A stretch of DNA of 12,860 nucleotides, from contig CALBTT010000022.1 of assembly GCA_937967645.1 (NCBI GenBank), positions 1 to 12,860 on the forward strand, given 5' to 3'. The position numbers and the translations under genes were made by a program. Under the pieces are notes generated by a model. The model ran no database searches and had not been told where the DNA came from. It was given only the letters and a program-made list of their open reading frames with translations. Position 1 is the first letter of the stretch. Each line of letters begins with the position of its first letter. The DNA is from an uncultured Zoogloea sp. (GTDB lineage Bacteria; Pseudomonadota; Gammaproteobacteria; Burkholderiales; Rhodocyclaceae). Shown in pieces: positions 11,643 through 12,860 of the stretch.

Positions 11643-12677
11643 ATGGCCTCACCCAACACCACGCCCTCCACCCTCAGCGCGTCCCTGGAGGCCGCCTTCC
11701 AGGCCCGCCAGGCCCTGATGGCCCGCCTTCTTGCCGAGGGCACCGATGCCTACCGGCTGTTTCACGGCACCGTGGAGGGCCGCCCGGGCCTGACCGTGGA
11801 CCGCTACGGCAGCGTGGTGCTGGTGCAGAGCTTCCACTCGCCCCTGAACGACGCCGAGGAGGCCGAGCTGGAGGCCTACTACGCCAGCGTGCTGCCGGGC
11901 ACGGATGTGATCTACAACGACCGCAGCCATGCCAACTCGCGCATCGCCAACCCGCTGCCGCCGGAGCGCCTCGCGCGGGCCGAGGCGCTGCGCGAGTTTT
12001 CCGAGTTGGGAGTGAAGTACAACGTGCAGGCCCGCCACCAGGGGCAGGACCCGTGGCTGTTCCTGGACCTGCGGGCGGCCCGCCGGAAGGTGATGGCGGA
12101 GGCGCCGGGCAAGTCGGTGCTGAACGTGTTCGCCTACACCTGCGGGGTGGGCGTGGCGGCGGCCAAGGCCGGCGCGGCGCATGTGGTGAACGTGGACTTC
12201 TCGGAGTCCAGCCTGTCGGTGGGCAAGGCCAACGCGCGCCTCAACGAGCTGCCGATCCGGGTGCGCTTCGTGAAGAGCGATGCCTTTGCGGCCCTGCGCC
12301 AGTACGCCGGCATCGGCCAGCCGAAGCTGGTACGCGGCAAGCGCATGCCCCCCTTCCCGGCACTGGAGAAGCATGCCTTCGACCTGGTCTTCCTGGACCC
12401 GCCGCGCTATGCCAAGAGCGCCTTTGGTGTGGTGGACCTGATCAACGACTACCCGGCCCTGTTCAAGCCCGCCCTGATGGCCACAGCCCCGGGCGGCACC
12501 CTGGTGTGCTGCAACAACGTGGCCCAGGTGGACCGGGACGCGTGGGCGGACCAGCTGGTGCGCAGCGCCCGCAAGATCGGCCGCGAGGTGCGCGAGCTGG
12601 AATGGATCACCCCGGAAGAGGATTTCCCCAGCAGCGACGGCAACCCGCCGCTGAAGACCGTGCTGCTGCGGGTGTAG
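11643..12677 (+). CDS. Class I SAM-dependent methyltransferase, RlmI-like, lacking the PUA domain
   Basis: The product is 344 residues. The first 100 residues align with the RlmI EEHEA-like middle domain (TDAYRLFHGTVEGRPGLTVDRYGS). The Rossmann methyltransferase follows: motif I VLNVFAYTCGVGVAAAKAG (159-177), acidic V-N-V-DFSE for ribose binding, and motif IV FLDPPRY (250-256). GGTLVCCNNVA occupies the region where RlmI has its cysteine-bearing TFSCSG. E. coli RlmI (m5C1962 of 23S rRNA) is about 396 residues with an N-terminal PUA domain; here the PUA part is missing and the GTG/ATG region offers no upstream start. It is likely an rRNA or nucleic-acid methyltransferase, but target and even base are not certain. 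The TAG stop lies in a GTAGGGGGC just before REPIN copy 6. Confidence 0.85.
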   Translation: MASPNTTPSTLSASLEAAFQARQALMARLLAEGTDAYRLFHGTVEGRPGLTVDRYGSVVLVQSFHSPLNDAEEAELEAYYASVLPGTDVIYNDRSHANSRIANPLPPERLARAEALREFSELGVKYNVQARHQGQDPWLFLDLRAARRKVMAEAPGKSVLNVFAYTCGVGVAAAKAGAAHVVNVDFSESSLSVGKANARLNELPIRVRFVKSDAFAALRQYAGIGQPKLVRGKRMPPFPALEKHAFDLVFLDPPRYAKSAFGVVDLINDYPALFKPALMATAPGGTLVCCNNVAQVDRDAWADQLVRSARKIGREVRELEWITPEEDFPSSDGNPPLKTVLLRV

Positions 12678-12685
12678 GGGGCGAT

Positions 12686-12770
12686 GTAGGGGCGGCTTCA
12701 GCCGCCCACCCCGCGCGGATTAAGCACAGTCGGTTGAATCGAGCCCGCGGGCGGCTGAAGCCGCCCCTAC
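12686..12770. repeat. REPIN copy 6 (longer spacer)
   Basis: 85 bp. Both arms are canonical (GTAG plus GGGCGGC/GCCGCCC stem; inverted partner ending CTAC), but the spacer is about 18 bp longer than in copies 1, 2, 3 and 5. It begins 9 bp after the methyltransferase stop. Confidence 0.9.
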
Positions 12771-12860
12771 ATGGCCTGTATGGACGTGGGTGCTGGACCG
12801 GGAGTCCGCGGGCGGCTGAAGCCGCCCCTACATGGCCTGTATGGACGTGGGTGCTGGACC
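12745..12860. repeat. 61-bp tandem repeat carrying one REP arm, running off the window
   Basis: The unit begins CCGCGGGCGGCTGAAG, includes one REP arm ending CCCCTAC, then ATGGCCTGTATGGACGTGGG and TGCTGGACC. Unit 1 is 12745-12805 and unit 2 starts at 12806 and is cut by the edge at 12860. The 55 visible bases of unit 2 match unit 1 exactly. More units may follow outside. Confidence 0.93.

Overview
The window is high-GC proteobacterial DNA. Its exopolysaccharide genes, RlhA-type U32 protein, codon use and REP-type repeats suggest a betaproteobacterium, possibly a Rhodocyclales/Zoogloea-like floc or biofilm former. The taxonomic call is inference; no rRNA or species marker is present.

Positions 1-4254 are an exopolysaccharide region. 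On the minus strand lie the start of a Wzz-type chain-length/tyrosine-kinase protein (cut by the window edge), a Wza-type outer-membrane export lipoprotein, and a small secreted protein with a C-terminal sorting-signal-like tail. Divergent from them is a WcaJ-type undecaprenyl-phosphate sugar transferase. Together they could start a repeat unit on the lipid carrier and control chain length and export. The 348-bp AT-richer gap between the two divergent genes holds a sigma-54-like promoter facing each way. A central AAAATTTT palindrome is exactly equidistant from both promoters and both start codons, and this is the most interesting regulatory signal in the window.

Positions 4255-6000 form a patchwork of small accessory modules separated by inverted-pair REP elements (REPINs, about 67-85 bp, each arm beginning GTAG). 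The modules are a TumA-like antitoxin with what looks like a shrunken TumE-like toxin remnant, slyX, and an overlapping DUF4160/DUF2442 pair. More REPINs follow two downstream genes. Several REPINs abut TAG stop codons and have spawned short tandem repeats from their ends.

Positions 6001-12677 are all plus strand and housekeeping in character: rlhA (23S rRNA C2501 hydroxylation), an unknown membrane-anchored protein, a four-cysteine small protein translationally coupled to a thioredoxin-like protein, a HIT-family hydrolase, an MscS-like channel with a cyclic-nucleotide-binding domain, and an RlmI-like SAM methyltransferase without a PUA domain. The window ends inside a 61-bp tandem repeat built on one REP arm.

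I found no tRNA, rRNA, CRISPR array or insertion-sequence transposase. The long minus-strand ORFs opposite the plus-strand genes are high-GC shadows.
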